Of a stretch of DNA of 64,000 nucleotides, positions 40,077 through 49,386 are shown one piece after another (the first letter of the stretch is position 1; each line of letters begins with the position of its first letter). The position numbers and the translations under genes were made by a program. The stretch comes from Citrobacter sp. MGH106 (GTDB lineage Bacteria > Pseudomonadota > Gammaproteobacteria > Enterobacterales > Enterobacteriaceae), in NCBI RefSeq assembly GCF_001037495.1, contig NZ_KQ089822.1, positions 1,426,001-1,490,000 on the forward strand. Direction: 5' to 3'. Under the pieces are notes generated by a model. The model was not told where the DNA came from, made no database searches, and was given only the letters and a program-made list of their open reading frames with translations.

Positions 40077-41051
40077 GTGTCACATCTAATTAAGATTTTC
40101 CCATCCAATATTGAGTTCTCAGGTGAAGAAGACTCGACAATCCTCGATTCTGCGCTCTCTGCGGGTATACATCTGGAGCACAGTTGTAAAAATGGAGATT
40201 GCGGGGTTTGTGAGTCTACATTACTTGCCGGAGAAGCGATAGATCCCATGGGCAGGATATATGCACAAGGGGATAAAGTTCTCACCTGCAATTGTAAGCC
40301 TAAAAGTAACATACAGTTGCAGGCTCTTTACTATCCAGAATTGCAAGGGCAGGTGAAGAAGATCGTACCTTGTAAAGTCAATAGTATCGATCTTGTTTCT
40401 GCCGATGTCATGAAACTTACACTTCGTCTCCCCCCGACTGCTAAAATGAGTTTTCTTCCTGGGCAATATATTAATCTGCAGTACAAGGGTGTAACGCGTA
40501 GCTATTCTATTGCGAATAGCAATGAAGCAGATGGTATTGAGTTGCATATCAGAAATGTTATCAATGGCCAAATGAGTTCATTGATTTTCAATGAGTTGCA
40601 AGTTAATACTTTGATGCGTATCGAAGGTCCATGTGGAACTTTTTTCATTAGAGAAAACGATCGCCCAATTATTTTTATCGCCGGGGGTACAGGGTTTGCC
40701 CCTGTTAAATCCATGGTTGAGCATTTAGTGAAAAATACGATTTCTCGCGATATCTATATTTATTGGGGGATGCCATTCGCGAAAGACTTCTATTCAAAAG
40801 TTCCTGATGAATGGAGCAAGGATTTTGATCTGATTCATTTTATTCCCGTGGTGTCTGGAGATGATCAAACATGGAATGGGCGTAAAGGTTTTGTTCACCA
40901 GGCTGTGATGGAGGATTTTGACTCGCTTGAATCGTTTGATATTTATGCATGCGGGTCGCCCATCATGATCGACGCAAGTAAAAAAGACTTTATGTCAAAA
41001 AATCTGTCTGTTGATAATTTCTATTCAGATGCTTTTACCGCATCTAAATAA
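40077..41051 (+). CDS. ddhD: CDP-6-deoxy-delta-3,4-glucoseen reductase (E3)
   Basis: 324 residues, also called rfbI/ascD. Electron-transfer partner of DdhC in 3-deoxygenation. N-terminal plant-type [2Fe-2S] ferredoxin domain with Cys37, Cys42 and Cys45 (CKNGDCGVC) and a fourth ligand at Cys71 or Cys73 (LTCNCKP). FAD domain with RSYSIAN. NADH domain with [19 protein letters not shown] and a C-terminal [10 protein letters not shown]. The start is GTG at 40077-40079. It begins the ddhDABC block in the same order as Salmonella rfbIFGH. Confidence 0.95.
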   Translation: MSHLIKIFPSNIEFSGEEDSTILDSALSAGIHLEHSCKNGDCGVCESTLLAGEAIDPMGRIYAQGDKVLTCNCKPKSNIQLQALYYPELQGQVKKIVPCKVNSIDLVSADVMKLTLRLPPTAKMSFLPGQYINLQYKGVTRSYSIANSNEADGIELHIRNVINGQMSSLIFNELQVNTLMRIEGPCGTFFIRENDRPIIFIAGGTGFAPVKSMVEHLVKNTISRDIYIYWGMPFAKDFYSKVPDEWSKDFDLIHFIPVVSGDDQTWNGRKGFVHQAVMEDFDSLESFDIYACGSPIMIDASKKDFMSKNLSVDNFYSDAFTASK

Positions 41052-41070
41052 TGATAATAGAGGGTTAGGT

Positions 41071-41844
41071 ATGAAAGCGGTAATTCTGGCTGGTGGGCTT
41101 GGTACCAGATTGAGTGAAGAAACAATAGTAAAACCAAAACCAATGGTAGAAATTGGTGGTAAGCCGATTCTTTGGCATATTATGAAAATGTATTCCGCCC
41201 ACGGCATTAAAGATTTTATTATCTGTTGTGGGTACAAGGGATATGTAATCAAAGAATACTTTGCTAACTATTTCCTGCATATGTCGGATGTAACATTTCA
41301 TATGGCAGAAAATAGAATGGAAGTTCACCATAAACGTGTAGAACCGTGGAATGTAACGCTAGTTGATACTGGTGATTCATCTATGACCGGTGGCCGTTTG
41401 AAACGTGTGGCTGAGTACGTAAAGGATGATGAAGCGTTTCTGTTTACGTATGGGGATGGTGTTGCCGATCTCAATATCAGAGCTACGATTGATTTTCATA
41501 AAGCGCATGGTAAAAAAGCAACTCTGACGGCAACGTTCCCTCCTGGACGTTTTGGTGCCCTGGATATCCGTGGCGGCCAGGTTCAATCGTTCCAGGAGAA
41601 GCCTAAAGGCGATGGAGCGATGATCAACGGTGGTTTCTTCGTACTAAATCCTTCAGTGATCGATCTTATTGAAAATGATGCGACTACCTGGGAACAGGAA
41701 CCGTTGATGACATTGGCTAAACAGGGAGAACTCATGGCTTACGAGCATGCAGGGTTCTGGCAGCCGATGGATACACTGCGCGATAAAACGTACCTTGAAG
41801 GTTTATGGGAAAAAGGTACTGCGCCCTGGAAAACATGGGAGTGA
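41071..41844 (+). CDS. ddhA: Glucose-1-phosphate cytidylyltransferase
   Basis: 257 residues, also called rfbF/ascA. Makes CDP-glucose, the entry to CDP-3,6-dideoxyhexoses. Nucleotidyltransferase loop [54 protein letters not shown] (metal Asp); [28 protein letters not shown] 41071 after GAGGGTTAGGT gives the family start; an open frame further upstream overlaps ddhD and is not used. Confidence 0.97.
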   Translation: MKAVILAGGLGTRLSEETIVKPKPMVEIGGKPILWHIMKMYSAHGIKDFIICCGYKGYVIKEYFANYFLHMSDVTFHMAENRMEVHHKRVEPWNVTLVDTGDSSMTGGRLKRVAEYVKDDEAFLFTYGDGVADLNIRATIDFHKAHGKKATLTATFPPGRFGALDIRGGQVQSFQEKPKGDGAMINGGFFVLNPSVIDLIENDATTWEQEPLMTLAKQGELMAYEHAGFWQPMDTLRDKTYLEGLWEKGTAPWKTWE

Positions 41845-41848
41845 CTGC

Positions 41849-42931
41849 ATGATTGATAAGAGCTTCTGGCAGGGTAAACGCGTATTCATTACCGGCCATA
41901 CGGGTTTTAAAGGTAGTTGGCTCTCTCTATGGCTAAGTGAAATGGGAGCAACACTAAAAGGTTACTCCCTTGAGGCCCCGACGAATCCTAGCTTATTTGA
42001 CACCGCTAATATCAGTAACTTGATGGAATCGGAAATAGGCGATATTCGTGATTTTGATAAATTACGTAATTCTATAGCGTCTTTTAAGCCAGAAATTATT
42101 TTTCATATGGCTGCCCAGCCGCTAGTAAGGCTTTCTTATAAAGAACCTATCGAAACCTATTCAACAAACGTGATGGGCACTGTACATTTGCTTGAAGCGG
42201 TAAAACAGGTTGGGGGTATTAAGGCTGTAGTCAATATTACCAGCGATAAATGCTATGAAAACCGTGAATGGGTTTGGGGTTACCGCGAAAATGAAGCGAT
42301 GGGCGGTTACGATCCCTACTCCAACAGCAAAGGCTGCGCTGAACTAGTTGCTTCCGCATTTCGTAATTCGTTTTTTAATCCTAAGGATTATGCAAACCAT
42401 GGCGTTGGCTTGGCTTCGGTTAGGGCGGGTAATGTGATTGGTGGCGGTGATTGGGCAGAAGATCGCTTGATTCCAGATATTTTGCGTTCTTTTGAGAAAA
42501 AGAAGCAGGTCGTTATTCGCAATCCTCATTCCATTCGTCCATGGCAACATGTACTTGAACCGCTTTCTGGGTATATCGTGGTGGCACAGAGCCTCTATGT
42601 TGAGGGGGCCAAATATTCAGAAGGGTGGAATTTCGGTCCTCGTGAGGAGGATGCAAAAACGGTTGGGTTCATTGTCGACAAAATGGTTACATTATGGGGT
42701 GAGGGGGCCAGTTGGCAGTTGGATGGTCAGGATCATCCCCATGAGGCACACTATCTTAAACTGGATTGTTCGAAAGCCCATATGCAATTAGATTGGCACC
42801 CTAGATGGGGGCTCGTTGAAACACTTGGTCGTATTGTTAAATGGCATAAAGCATGGATAAACGGAGCAGATATGTTGGAATGCTCGAAACGTGAAATTCA
42901 TGATTATATGACCACTACCACTTTTAGCTAA
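41849..42931 (+). CDS. ddhB: CDP-glucose 4,6-dehydratase
   Basis: 360 residues, also called rfbG/ascB. Makes CDP-4-keto-6-deoxyglucose. SDR: QGKRVFITGHTGFKGSWLSLWLSEMGA; FHMAAQPLVRLSYKEP; NITSDKCYENREWVWGYRENEAMGGYDPYSNSKGCAELV with catalytic Asp/Lys pair and Tyr-x3-Lys; VRAGNVIGGGDWAEDRLIPDILRSF. ATG 41849 lies four bases after ddhA stops. Confidence 0.97.
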   Translation: MIDKSFWQGKRVFITGHTGFKGSWLSLWLSEMGATLKGYSLEAPTNPSLFDTANISNLMESEIGDIRDFDKLRNSIASFKPEIIFHMAAQPLVRLSYKEPIETYSTNVMGTVHLLEAVKQVGGIKAVVNITSDKCYENREWVWGYRENEAMGGYDPYSNSKGCAELVASAFRNSFFNPKDYANHGVGLASVRAGNVIGGGDWAEDRLIPDILRSFEKKKQVVIRNPHSIRPWQHVLEPLSGYIVVAQSLYVEGAKYSEGWNFGPREEDAKTVGFIVDKMVTLWGEGASWQLDGQDHPHEAHYLKLDCSKAHMQLDWHPRWGLVETLGRIVKWHKAWINGADMLECSKREIHDYMTTTTFS

Positions 42932-42957
42932 AATAGATAAGTACAGGAATTATAGCA

Positions 42958-44271
42958 ATGACAGCAAAAAACCTGCGTGAACAAATATCCAAACTCGTTG
43001 CTGAGTATGCCGATGAGGCACTGAGCCCAAAACCATTTAATGCAGGTGTGAGTGTCGTCCCACCTTCAGGGAAGGTTATTGGTGCGAAAGAATTGCAATT
43101 GATGGTTGAAGCATCTTTAGATGGATGGCTTACAACGGGTCGTTTTAATGATGCTTTCGAGAAGAAACTCGGTGAGTTTATTGGTGTGCCTCACGTATTA
43201 ACAACCACTTCAGGTTCCTCAGCGAACTTGTTGGCTTTAACAGCATTAACGTCACCGAAACTTGGTGATCGTGCGCTCAAGCCAGGTGATGAAGTCATTA
43301 CCGTAGCAGCAGGGTTTCCAACCACAGTTAACCCAACAATCCAGAATGGATTGATTCCGGTTTTTGTGGATGTTGATATCCCTACTTATAATGTTGACGC
43401 TTCACTTATTGAAGCCGCAGTGAGTGAAAAATCAAAAGCGATTATGATCGCCCATACACTGGGTAATACGTTTGATTTAACGGAAGTGCGCCGTATTGCT
43501 GATAAGTATAACCTTTGGCTTATCGAAGACTGCTGCGATGCGCTCGGATCTACTTATGATGGTCAAATGGTCGGTACTTTTGGTGATATTGGTACTGTGA
43601 GTTTCTATCCTGCACACCATATCACAATGGGAGAAGGCGGGGCGGTATTTACCAAATCAGGCGAATTAAAGAAACTGATTGAATCCTTCCGTGACTGGGG
43701 ACGTGATTGTTATTGTGCACCAGGTTGCGATAATACCTGTGGTAAACGTTTTGGACAGCAACTGGGTTCTCTGCCGTTCGGATACGACCATAAATATACC
43801 TACTCTCATTTGGGTTATAACCTGAAAATTACGGATATGCAGGCTGCATGTGGCCTGGCACAATTAGAACGTGTTGAAGAGTTCGTACAAAAACGCAAAG
43901 AGAACTTTGCATACCTTAAGCAAGGTTTGCAATCCTGTGCTGAGTTCCTTGAGTTACCGGAAGCCACAGAGAAATCTGACCCATCCTGGTTTGGTTTCCC
44001 GATCACGCTTAAAGAAACGAGTGGCGTTGAACGCATTGATTTAGTTAAGTTTCTTGATGAAGCCAAGATCGGTACCCGTCTGTTATTCGCAGGTAATCTG
44101 ACTCGTCAACCGTATTTTGCGAATGTGAAGTACCGAGTAGTGGGTGAGTTAACAAATACAGATCGCATAATGAATCAAACCTTCTGGATTGGTATTTACC
44201 CAGGACTAACTACTGAGCATTTGGACTACGTAGTTAGCAAATTTGAAGAGTTCTTTGGTCTGAATTTCTAA
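42958..44271 (+). CDS. ddhC: CDP-4-keto-6-deoxy-D-glucose 3-dehydrase (E1)
   Basis: 437 residues, also called rfbH/ascC. PMP-dependent, [2Fe-2S] dehydrase that removes the C3 hydroxyl with DdhD. Aminotransferase fold ([83 protein letters not shown]). The usual PLP lysine is replaced by His220 (codon 43615-43617), the hallmark of this enzyme. Cysteines in [16 protein letters not shown] are the iron-sulfur ligands. The product feeds the reductase encoded next. Confidence 0.98.
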   Translation: MTAKNLREQISKLVAEYADEALSPKPFNAGVSVVPPSGKVIGAKELQLMVEASLDGWLTTGRFNDAFEKKLGEFIGVPHVLTTTSGSSANLLALTALTSPKLGDRALKPGDEVITVAAGFPTTVNPTIQNGLIPVFVDVDIPTYNVDASLIEAAVSEKSKAIMIAHTLGNTFDLTEVRRIADKYNLWLIEDCCDALGSTYDGQMVGTFGDIGTVSFYPAHHITMGEGGAVFTKSGELKKLIESFRDWGRDCYCAPGCDNTCGKRFGQQLGSLPFGYDHKYTYSHLGYNLKITDMQAACGLAQLERVEEFVQKRKENFAYLKQGLQSCAEFLELPEATEKSDPSWFGFPITLKETSGVERIDLVKFLDEAKIGTRLLFAGNLTRQPYFANVKYRVVGELTNTDRIMNQTFWIGIYPGLTTEHLDYVVSKFEEFFGLNF

Positions 44272-44292
44272 TATTTAAACAGGGCACTTATT

Positions 44293-45165
44293 GTGAAAGA
44301 TATTATTGTACTTACGGGTGCTAGCGGTTTTATCGGTAAGCATTTAGCTAAAAAATTAATAGACTTTGATTATAATATTGTTGCAATAACGCGCCCTGGT
44401 AATCTCAATGAAAAAAAAGAAACAGAACGTATTAAATGGATCACACTGGATGATCTTGAATCAGCGGTAAACGGATATACTGTTAAGGCGTGTATTCATT
44501 TAGCTACAAATTATGGTAGAAATAGTGGTTCAGCGGTTGAACAATATAATTGCAATGTGATGTTACCTTTAATCCTTTTAGAATGGTCTAAAATCCATGG
44601 TGTTCAAAAATTTATTTTTACTGATTCATTTTTTGGAAAATATGAAAACACATATAATTATATGAAGCAATATATAATCACTAAAAGACATTTTTATGAA
44701 GTTGCTTGTGAAACAATAAAAGGATTCGATATTGGTTTAGTTAATATGCGACTGGAGCATGTTTATGGGGAGGGTGATGGTGAGGGAAAATTTATCCCAA
44801 CTATTTTGGGAAAAATGAGGAAGCATGAAAATATATTGTGCACTCATGGACTGCAGAAAAGAGATTTCATTTATATAGATGATGTAACCGATGCTTATCT
44901 CAAAGTTCTCGATTATGACATGGTTGCTGGATATAGAGAATACCAAGTAGGAACAGGGCAGTCAAAACCCTTACGAGCTTTTATCGAACAGTTAAAAAAA
45001 GAAAGTAATAGTCATAGTGAAATTGAATACGGTGCTATTCCTATCAGGGATGATGAAATATTAGATTCAAAGGCAAATAATTTAACTTTGAGGCAAATTG
45101 GATGGGAGCCATGTTTTGATATCCAGGAAGGTATAAAGAAAATGCTGAGTTTCACTAATGAATAA
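44293..45165 (+). CDS. abe: Abe-like CDP-3,6-dideoxyhexose synthase (abequose or paratose)
   Basis: 290-residue SDR that by position and motifs reduces the DdhC/DdhD product. Rossmann loop TGASGFIGKHLAKKL (from residue 8); ACIHLATNYGR; catalytic Tyr127-x3-Lys131 (QYIITKRHF); RLEHVYGEGDGEGKFIP, RDFIYIDDV and YREYQVGTG, all recalling Salmonella group B Abe (RfbJ). It is closer in motifs to Abe than to paratose synthase Prt, but identity is clearly not high, so C4 stereochemistry cannot be assigned from sequence. No tyvelose epimerase gene is present, so tyvelose is unlikely. GTG start at 44293. Marked fall in G+C from here on. Overlaps wzx by eight bases. Confidence 0.75.
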   Translation: MKDIIVLTGASGFIGKHLAKKLIDFDYNIVAITRPGNLNEKKETERIKWITLDDLESAVNGYTVKACIHLATNYGRNSGSAVEQYNCNVMLPLILLEWSKIHGVQKFIFTDSFFGKYENTYNYMKQYIITKRHFYEVACETIKGFDIGLVNMRLEHVYGEGDGEGKFIPTILGKMRKHENILCTHGLQKRDFIYIDDVTDAYLKVLDYDMVAGYREYQVGTGQSKPLRAFIEQLKKESNSHSEIEYGAIPIRDDEILDSKANNLTLRQIGWEPCFDIQEGIKKMLSFTNE

Positions 45166-46495
45166 AATTTTATCCAAAATAGGCATTGATCAAGCAATTA
45201 AATATGTATTGATGGGGCGTGGAATTACAGTTCTTTCTGGGATTTTAATACTGTATCTTGTTTCAACACAACTGACTCCCGAGCAGCAGGGGGTTTATTA
45301 TACGTTCAGTTCATTGGTATCACTACAGGTAATATTTGAATTAGGTTTGTCCACTGTTATAATACAGTTTGTAAGCCATGAAATGAATGGATTAGAATTT
45401 AGTGTTACAAAACAAAAATTTACTGGAAATAGTAAAAATAAAAATCGGATTAATTCATTAATTCGTATGTCAGTAAAATGGTATGCAGTTATTGGCCTAA
45501 TGATTTTATTTGTAATTGGTCCTATAGGTTACTTTTTTTTCCTTGGAGACGTTGCTACTAATGTTTGGTATTCTGAATGGATCACATTAGTAATCTTTAC
45601 CGCCATCAATATCACTTTTATATCTATCACGTCAATATATGAGGGATGTGGGTTTGTAGAAAAAATAAATAGACTTCGTTTTTACCAGTCAATATTGGCT
45701 GGTTTAATATCTATCATGCTATTATTGATGAATTACGGACTGTTCGCTGTTTCTGCGATGGCTATCTCTGGGACAATTGTTTTTGGTTCTTTTTGGATAA
45801 AAGACGTCAGGAAACTTATTTTTTCCGCTTTTGTGGAGAAAACAAAAGATCATATTATTTCTTGGCGGTATGAAATTTTACCCATGCAATGGCGAATTGC
45901 GCTAAGTTGGATTAGCGGATATTTTATATTTTTTATTATTAATCCAATAGCGTTTAAGGCATTTGGCGCAAGCTTTGCTGGTCAGCTTGGAATAACAATG
46001 TCAGTATGCAATATGGTTATGAACATTGGTTTAGCTTGGCTAACAACTAAATGCCCATACTGGGGAGGTGTCATTGCCAGGAAAAATAGACTTGAACTTG
46101 ATCGTTCATTTATTCTTGCAATGAAACAGTCTCTTTCTTTTATCTGCTTCGCATTGTTTTGTGGTTGTACACTACTCAAGATCTTGGATTACTGTAACTT
46201 TGCTATCGCACAGAGATTCTTACCATTCCATTTATTTATTGCAATTGCAATTGCTGTCGTTGGTAATCATATTATCGCTTGTTGGGCAACTTATATCCGG
46301 GCACACAAAATTGAAAATATGACAGCCCCATCGATGCTAATGGCCATTTTGACAGTTGTAGTGCTGACTATATTTTCCTATTACAAGGAAAATGAATTAT
46401 TCGTTATATCCTATACTGCAATGGTATGGGTATACTTTGTTCCTATTACTTTTTTGATATATAAGCGATTCAAATTAAGCTATGAGAGACAATAA
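45158..46495 (+). CDS. wzx: O-antigen flippase Wzx
   Basis: 445-residue polytopic membrane protein with about 12 helices (ITVLSGILILYLVSTQLTPEQQGVYYTFSSLVSLQVIFELGLSTVIIQFVSHE is a typical Wzx opening). It belongs to the MOP superfamily and should flip the undecaprenyl-PP-linked O-unit to the periplasm. It is the only flippase in the rfb operon; the colanic WzxC is unrelated at close range. AT-rich. Overlaps the next glycosyltransferase by 14 bases. Confidence 0.9.
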   Translation: MNKILSKIGIDQAIKYVLMGRGITVLSGILILYLVSTQLTPEQQGVYYTFSSLVSLQVIFELGLSTVIIQFVSHEMNGLEFSVTKQKFTGNSKNKNRINSLIRMSVKWYAVIGLMILFVIGPIGYFFFLGDVATNVWYSEWITLVIFTAINITFISITSIYEGCGFVEKINRLRFYQSILAGLISIMLLLMNYGLFAVSAMAISGTIVFGSFWIKDVRKLIFSAFVEKTKDHIISWRYEILPMQWRIALSWISGYFIFFIINPIAFKAFGASFAGQLGITMSVCNMVMNIGLAWLTTKCPYWGGVIARKNRLELDRSFILAMKQSLSFICFALFCGCTLLKILDYCNFAIAQRFLPFHLFIAIAIAVVGNHIIACWATYIRAHKIENMTAPSMLMAILTVVVLTIFSYYKENELFVISYTAMVWVYFVPITFLIYKRFKLSYERQ

Positions 46496-47453
46496 CCCTA
46501 TTTTAAGTATTGCAATACCAACATATAATAGAATCGAATATCTGAATGAGTTGTTAGATAATCTATTAAAAGAAATATCGGTACTTCAAGACAAAACATC
46601 AATAGAATTAATAGTCAGTGATAATGCTTCCACTGTAGATGTTGTGTCAGTCATTGAAAAATATCGACTAAATGGGTTGGTTGTTAAATATTCAAGAAAT
46701 GATGTCAATATAGGTATGGATGGTAACTTCCATAAGTGTTTTAATTTAGCTACAGGCCGATACTTTTGGATGTTCGGGGATGATGACCTCATTGTTGAGG
46801 GTAGTCTTAAGAAGATTATCGATATTTTGAAAGTGCGTAAAGATATAAACATAATTTCACTGGGATGCAAACCTAAAATAATAGGAGATATAGTAAAATA
46901 TGAAGCACAGCATGACCTATCATTGAGAGAGGTTAGTGAGCGAGAATTTATTTCAAATGTAGGGGTGATGATATCATTTATATCATCTATAATAATAAGA
47001 AATGATAAAGATATCTTGAACTGTGATCTTTCAAAATTTTATGGCACCAATCTCATTCAGCTATTCTGGATTCTGAAAACAATAAGGTTAAACTCTGGTT
47101 TGGTAATTATTGACGACAAACTGGTTCGTGCTGCGGTAGATAATACTGGAGGCTACAAACTGTTCACTGTTTTCTCCGAATCGTTTATTAAATTTGTTGA
47201 CCACTATTATTATCGGAATGAGTTCGAAAGTATTCTAATACGGAAAAAGTTAATTAAATTTTTATTGTATTTTATTAGTTTGCCTGAAAAACAGAATGGC
47301 TTTCAGAAAGAAAATTATATTCCTATATGTGACAGGGCGTTTGGTCAAATAGCTAGCTATAAATACATGTTTAGGTATTTGTTTAAATATCCAATGCTAG
47401 CCAGATACGGGATGAAAATAAAGTCAATATTAGATAAGATAAAAAAGGTTTAG
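46482..47453 (+). CDS. Family 2 glycosyltransferase, candidate dideoxyhexosyltransferase
   Basis: 323 residues. GT-A fold: PILSIAIPTYNRIEYLNELLDNLLKEI, IELIVSDNAST, YSRNDVNIGMDGNFHKCFNLATGRYFWMFGDDDLIVEGSLKKI with DDD as the metal site. The opening and FGDDDLI block resemble Salmonella WbaV (RfbV, abequosyltransferase: PTYNRKEYLEELL, IFGSDDAL), and it holds the same place directly after wzx, so abequose or paratose transfer is the best guess. Sequence outside the nucleotide site diverges strongly, so the acceptor is not predictable. Very AT-rich. Confidence 0.7.
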   Translation: MRDNNPILSIAIPTYNRIEYLNELLDNLLKEISVLQDKTSIELIVSDNASTVDVVSVIEKYRLNGLVVKYSRNDVNIGMDGNFHKCFNLATGRYFWMFGDDDLIVEGSLKKIIDILKVRKDINIISLGCKPKIIGDIVKYEAQHDLSLREVSEREFISNVGVMISFISSIIIRNDKDILNCDLSKFYGTNLIQLFWILKTIRLNSGLVIIDDKLVRAAVDNTGGYKLFTVFSESFIKFVDHYYYRNEFESILIRKKLIKFLLYFISLPEKQNGFQKENYIPICDRAFGQIASYKYMFRYLFKYPMLARYGMKIKSILDKIKKV

Positions 47454-47454
47454 C

Positions 47455-48018
47455 ATGGCAATTGACATGATGTTTTGGCATATAATTAAAATTCCGAGAG
47501 TTCTAAAAAATAGAGTCTTAAATGTACTATATAAAATTTTATATCGACAAGATGTGAGAATTGATTGGCGAGGGGTTAAAATTATAAACCCCAAAGGAAT
47601 AGAGATCGGTAATAATTTCTCTTCTGGACAAGGGTTGTGGTTGCAAGCCGTAAATTCTAATTCGCGTTTGATTATTGGAGAACATGTGAATTTCTCGGAT
47701 TATGTACACATAGGTGCTTTAAATAAGGTTGTTATTTCCTCAGGTTGTTTGTTAGGAAGTAAGGTACATATTACAGATCATTCACATGGCCAAACTGCAG
47801 AGTTAAATAAGCAATCTGATATTCCTCCAAACCAGCGGGAATTATACAGTAAGGGACCTGTAATTATTGAGGAAAATGTTTGGATTGGGGACGGTGTGGT
47901 TGTTTTACCCGGGGTTCGTATAGGATGCGGTGCCATTGTTGGTGCAAATTCTGTCGTCACTAAAGATGTTGCACCTTTTACCGTCGTTGCTGGGATTCCG
48001 GCAAGAATAATTGATTAA
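47455..48018 (+). CDS. Hexapeptide-repeat O-acetyltransferase
   Basis: 187 residues. Left-handed beta-helix acyltransferase of the LacA/NodL/WbbJ class: IIGEHVNFSDYVHIGALNKVVISSGCLLGSKVHITDHSHGQT with the probable catalytic His in TDHSHG, and IIEENVWIGDGVVVLPGVRIGCGAIVGANSVVTKDVAPFTVVAGIPARII. It starts two bases after the preceding glycosyltransferase. It is predicted to O-acetylate the O-unit in the cytoplasm. Salmonella group B has no such gene in its rfb cluster (its OafA is elsewhere); group C2 has wbaL at an equivalent place. Acceptor sugar unknown. Confidence 0.8.
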   Translation: MAIDMMFWHIIKIPRVLKNRVLNVLYKILYRQDVRIDWRGVKIINPKGIEIGNNFSSGQGLWLQAVNSNSRLIIGEHVNFSDYVHIGALNKVVISSGCLLGSKVHITDHSHGQTAELNKQSDIPPNQRELYSKGPVIIEENVWIGDGVVVLPGVRIGCGAIVGANSVVTKDVAPFTVVAGIPARIID

Positions 48019-48036
48019 AGTAATTTGGATACCATA

Positions 48037-49233
48037 ATGAAAAATATAGCATTTACAATTGTAGCCCAAAATTATTTGGGCTATGCGCTGACATTGTATA
48101 AATCAATGTGTGAGTCAAATGGCAATATCGATTTTCGAATCTATGTTGCCGATGGTCTTGATGAGAGCGTCAGAGATAAAATATCTGCAGAGTATCCCGT
48201 TGAATTGGTAGATGCTTTAACAATATCACCTGACCTTTTCTTAAAAATGGGGTTTTACTATGATGTTACTGAATATTGTACCTCAATTAAACCATTTGTT
48301 ATCAATTCATTATTTATCGAAGGTTATGACAAAGTCTGTTATATTGACCCGGATATATATGTATATAAAAATCTCACAGAGCCAGTGCTAAATTATCTGG
48401 ATAGCTATTCGATATTTTTGACACCACATATTTGTTCCCCAATTAAAGATGATAAAATTCCGAATGAGCAAATACATCTTTTTTCGGGGACATATAATTT
48501 AGGTTTTCTTGCAGTGAAAAATGATGAAACATCAAACAGTTTTATTCAGTGGTGGATGGATAAATGTAGAGATGAATGTTTTTTTGATCCTGCTAAAGGG
48601 TTATTTGTCGACCAAAAATGGATAAATCTTGTTCCTGGTTTGTTCGCTAATGTCTACATCAGTCGGCATCTTGGGTTGAACGTAGCTTATTGGAACCTTC
48701 ATGAACGCTTTGTCAGCGCGGGAAAAATTGATAACTATGATCTTATCTTTTATCATTTCAGTGGTATTGATGTAAATAATATTGAGAAAATAAGCAAGTA
48801 TCAGAATAGATATAATCTTTCTGACCGTATGGATATCAAAAATTTATTTTTAGAGTATGCTGAACTAGTGAAAAGCAATTTGGCCACGATTGGTGATCTG
48901 CCTCCTTATAGATTTTTTAAATATAAAAATGAGGCGGTGATTAGTTTAATAGCAAGACGTTTATATTTCTCTCATCAAAATGATTTTTCAAGTCCATTCG
49001 AATCAATTGAAAAAAGTGAAGTATTTATTAATTTTTTAAGAAGTAAAGGCATTTATGAAAAAAGTATATCTAATGAAATCAAAGACAAAAAGATAGCTAA
49101 CGATAGAATCGAAAAACTTAATTCTATTATAAAATTATTGATCAGACTCATTGGGCCTTACCGGTATCAGTCATTAGTTAAAGCTTTTAGATACTTATCA
49201 TCGCTTTCAACTATCCAGCAAATTTATAAGTAA
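48037..49233 (+). CDS. Putative GT-A glycosyltransferase with DPD motif, unassigned specificity
   Basis: 398 residues; not one I recognise from the Salmonella dideoxyhexose clusters. The N-terminal 250 residues look like a retaining GT-A enzyme (GT8-like): IAFTIVAQNYLGYALTLYKSM, KVCYIDPDIYVYKNL (DxD metal site), LFSGTYNLGFLAVKNDETSNSFIQWWMDKC, GLFVDQKWINLVPGLF, GLNVAYWNLHERFV and YHFSGID. The C-terminal 130 residues are hydrophilic and helix-rich with no known motif. The start is taken at ATG 48037; a TTG at 48025 would add four residues. It would supply a sugar beyond the Gal-Rha-Man-dideoxyhexose set. Very AT-rich. A 153-base gap follows. Confidence 0.7.
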   Translation: MKNIAFTIVAQNYLGYALTLYKSMCESNGNIDFRIYVADGLDESVRDKISAEYPVELVDALTISPDLFLKMGFYYDVTEYCTSIKPFVINSLFIEGYDKVCYIDPDIYVYKNLTEPVLNYLDSYSIFLTPHICSPIKDDKIPNEQIHLFSGTYNLGFLAVKNDETSNSFIQWWMDKCRDECFFDPAKGLFVDQKWINLVPGLFANVYISRHLGLNVAYWNLHERFVSAGKIDNYDLIFYHFSGIDVNNIEKISKYQNRYNLSDRMDIKNLFLEYAELVKSNLATIGDLPPYRFFKYKNEAVISLIARRLYFSHQNDFSSPFESIEKSEVFINFLRSKGIYEKSISNEIKDKKIANDRIEKLNSIIKLLIRLIGPYRYQSLVKAFRYLSSLSTIQQIYK

Positions 49234-49267
49234 GTTGATTTTTGGCTCTGAATTAAGACTAAGAATA

Positions 49268-49302
49268 CAGCATCATCATGTCATATAAACTTAATGATGC
49301 TG
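49268..49302 (+). other. Hairpin in the gap before wzy
   Basis: CAGCATCAT and ATGATGCTG pair over nine bases with a 17-base loop. There is no T-run, so it is not a clear terminator. It lies in the 153-base gap (49234-49386), the longest one inside the variable part of the operon. Confidence 0.3.
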
Positions 49303-49386
49303 ATTGATATGTTGGTATGTTGAGTGTAATGATTGTTGGCTACAATAGTTATTCGGACATAAATAATTTAATTACTGGGTATAAAG

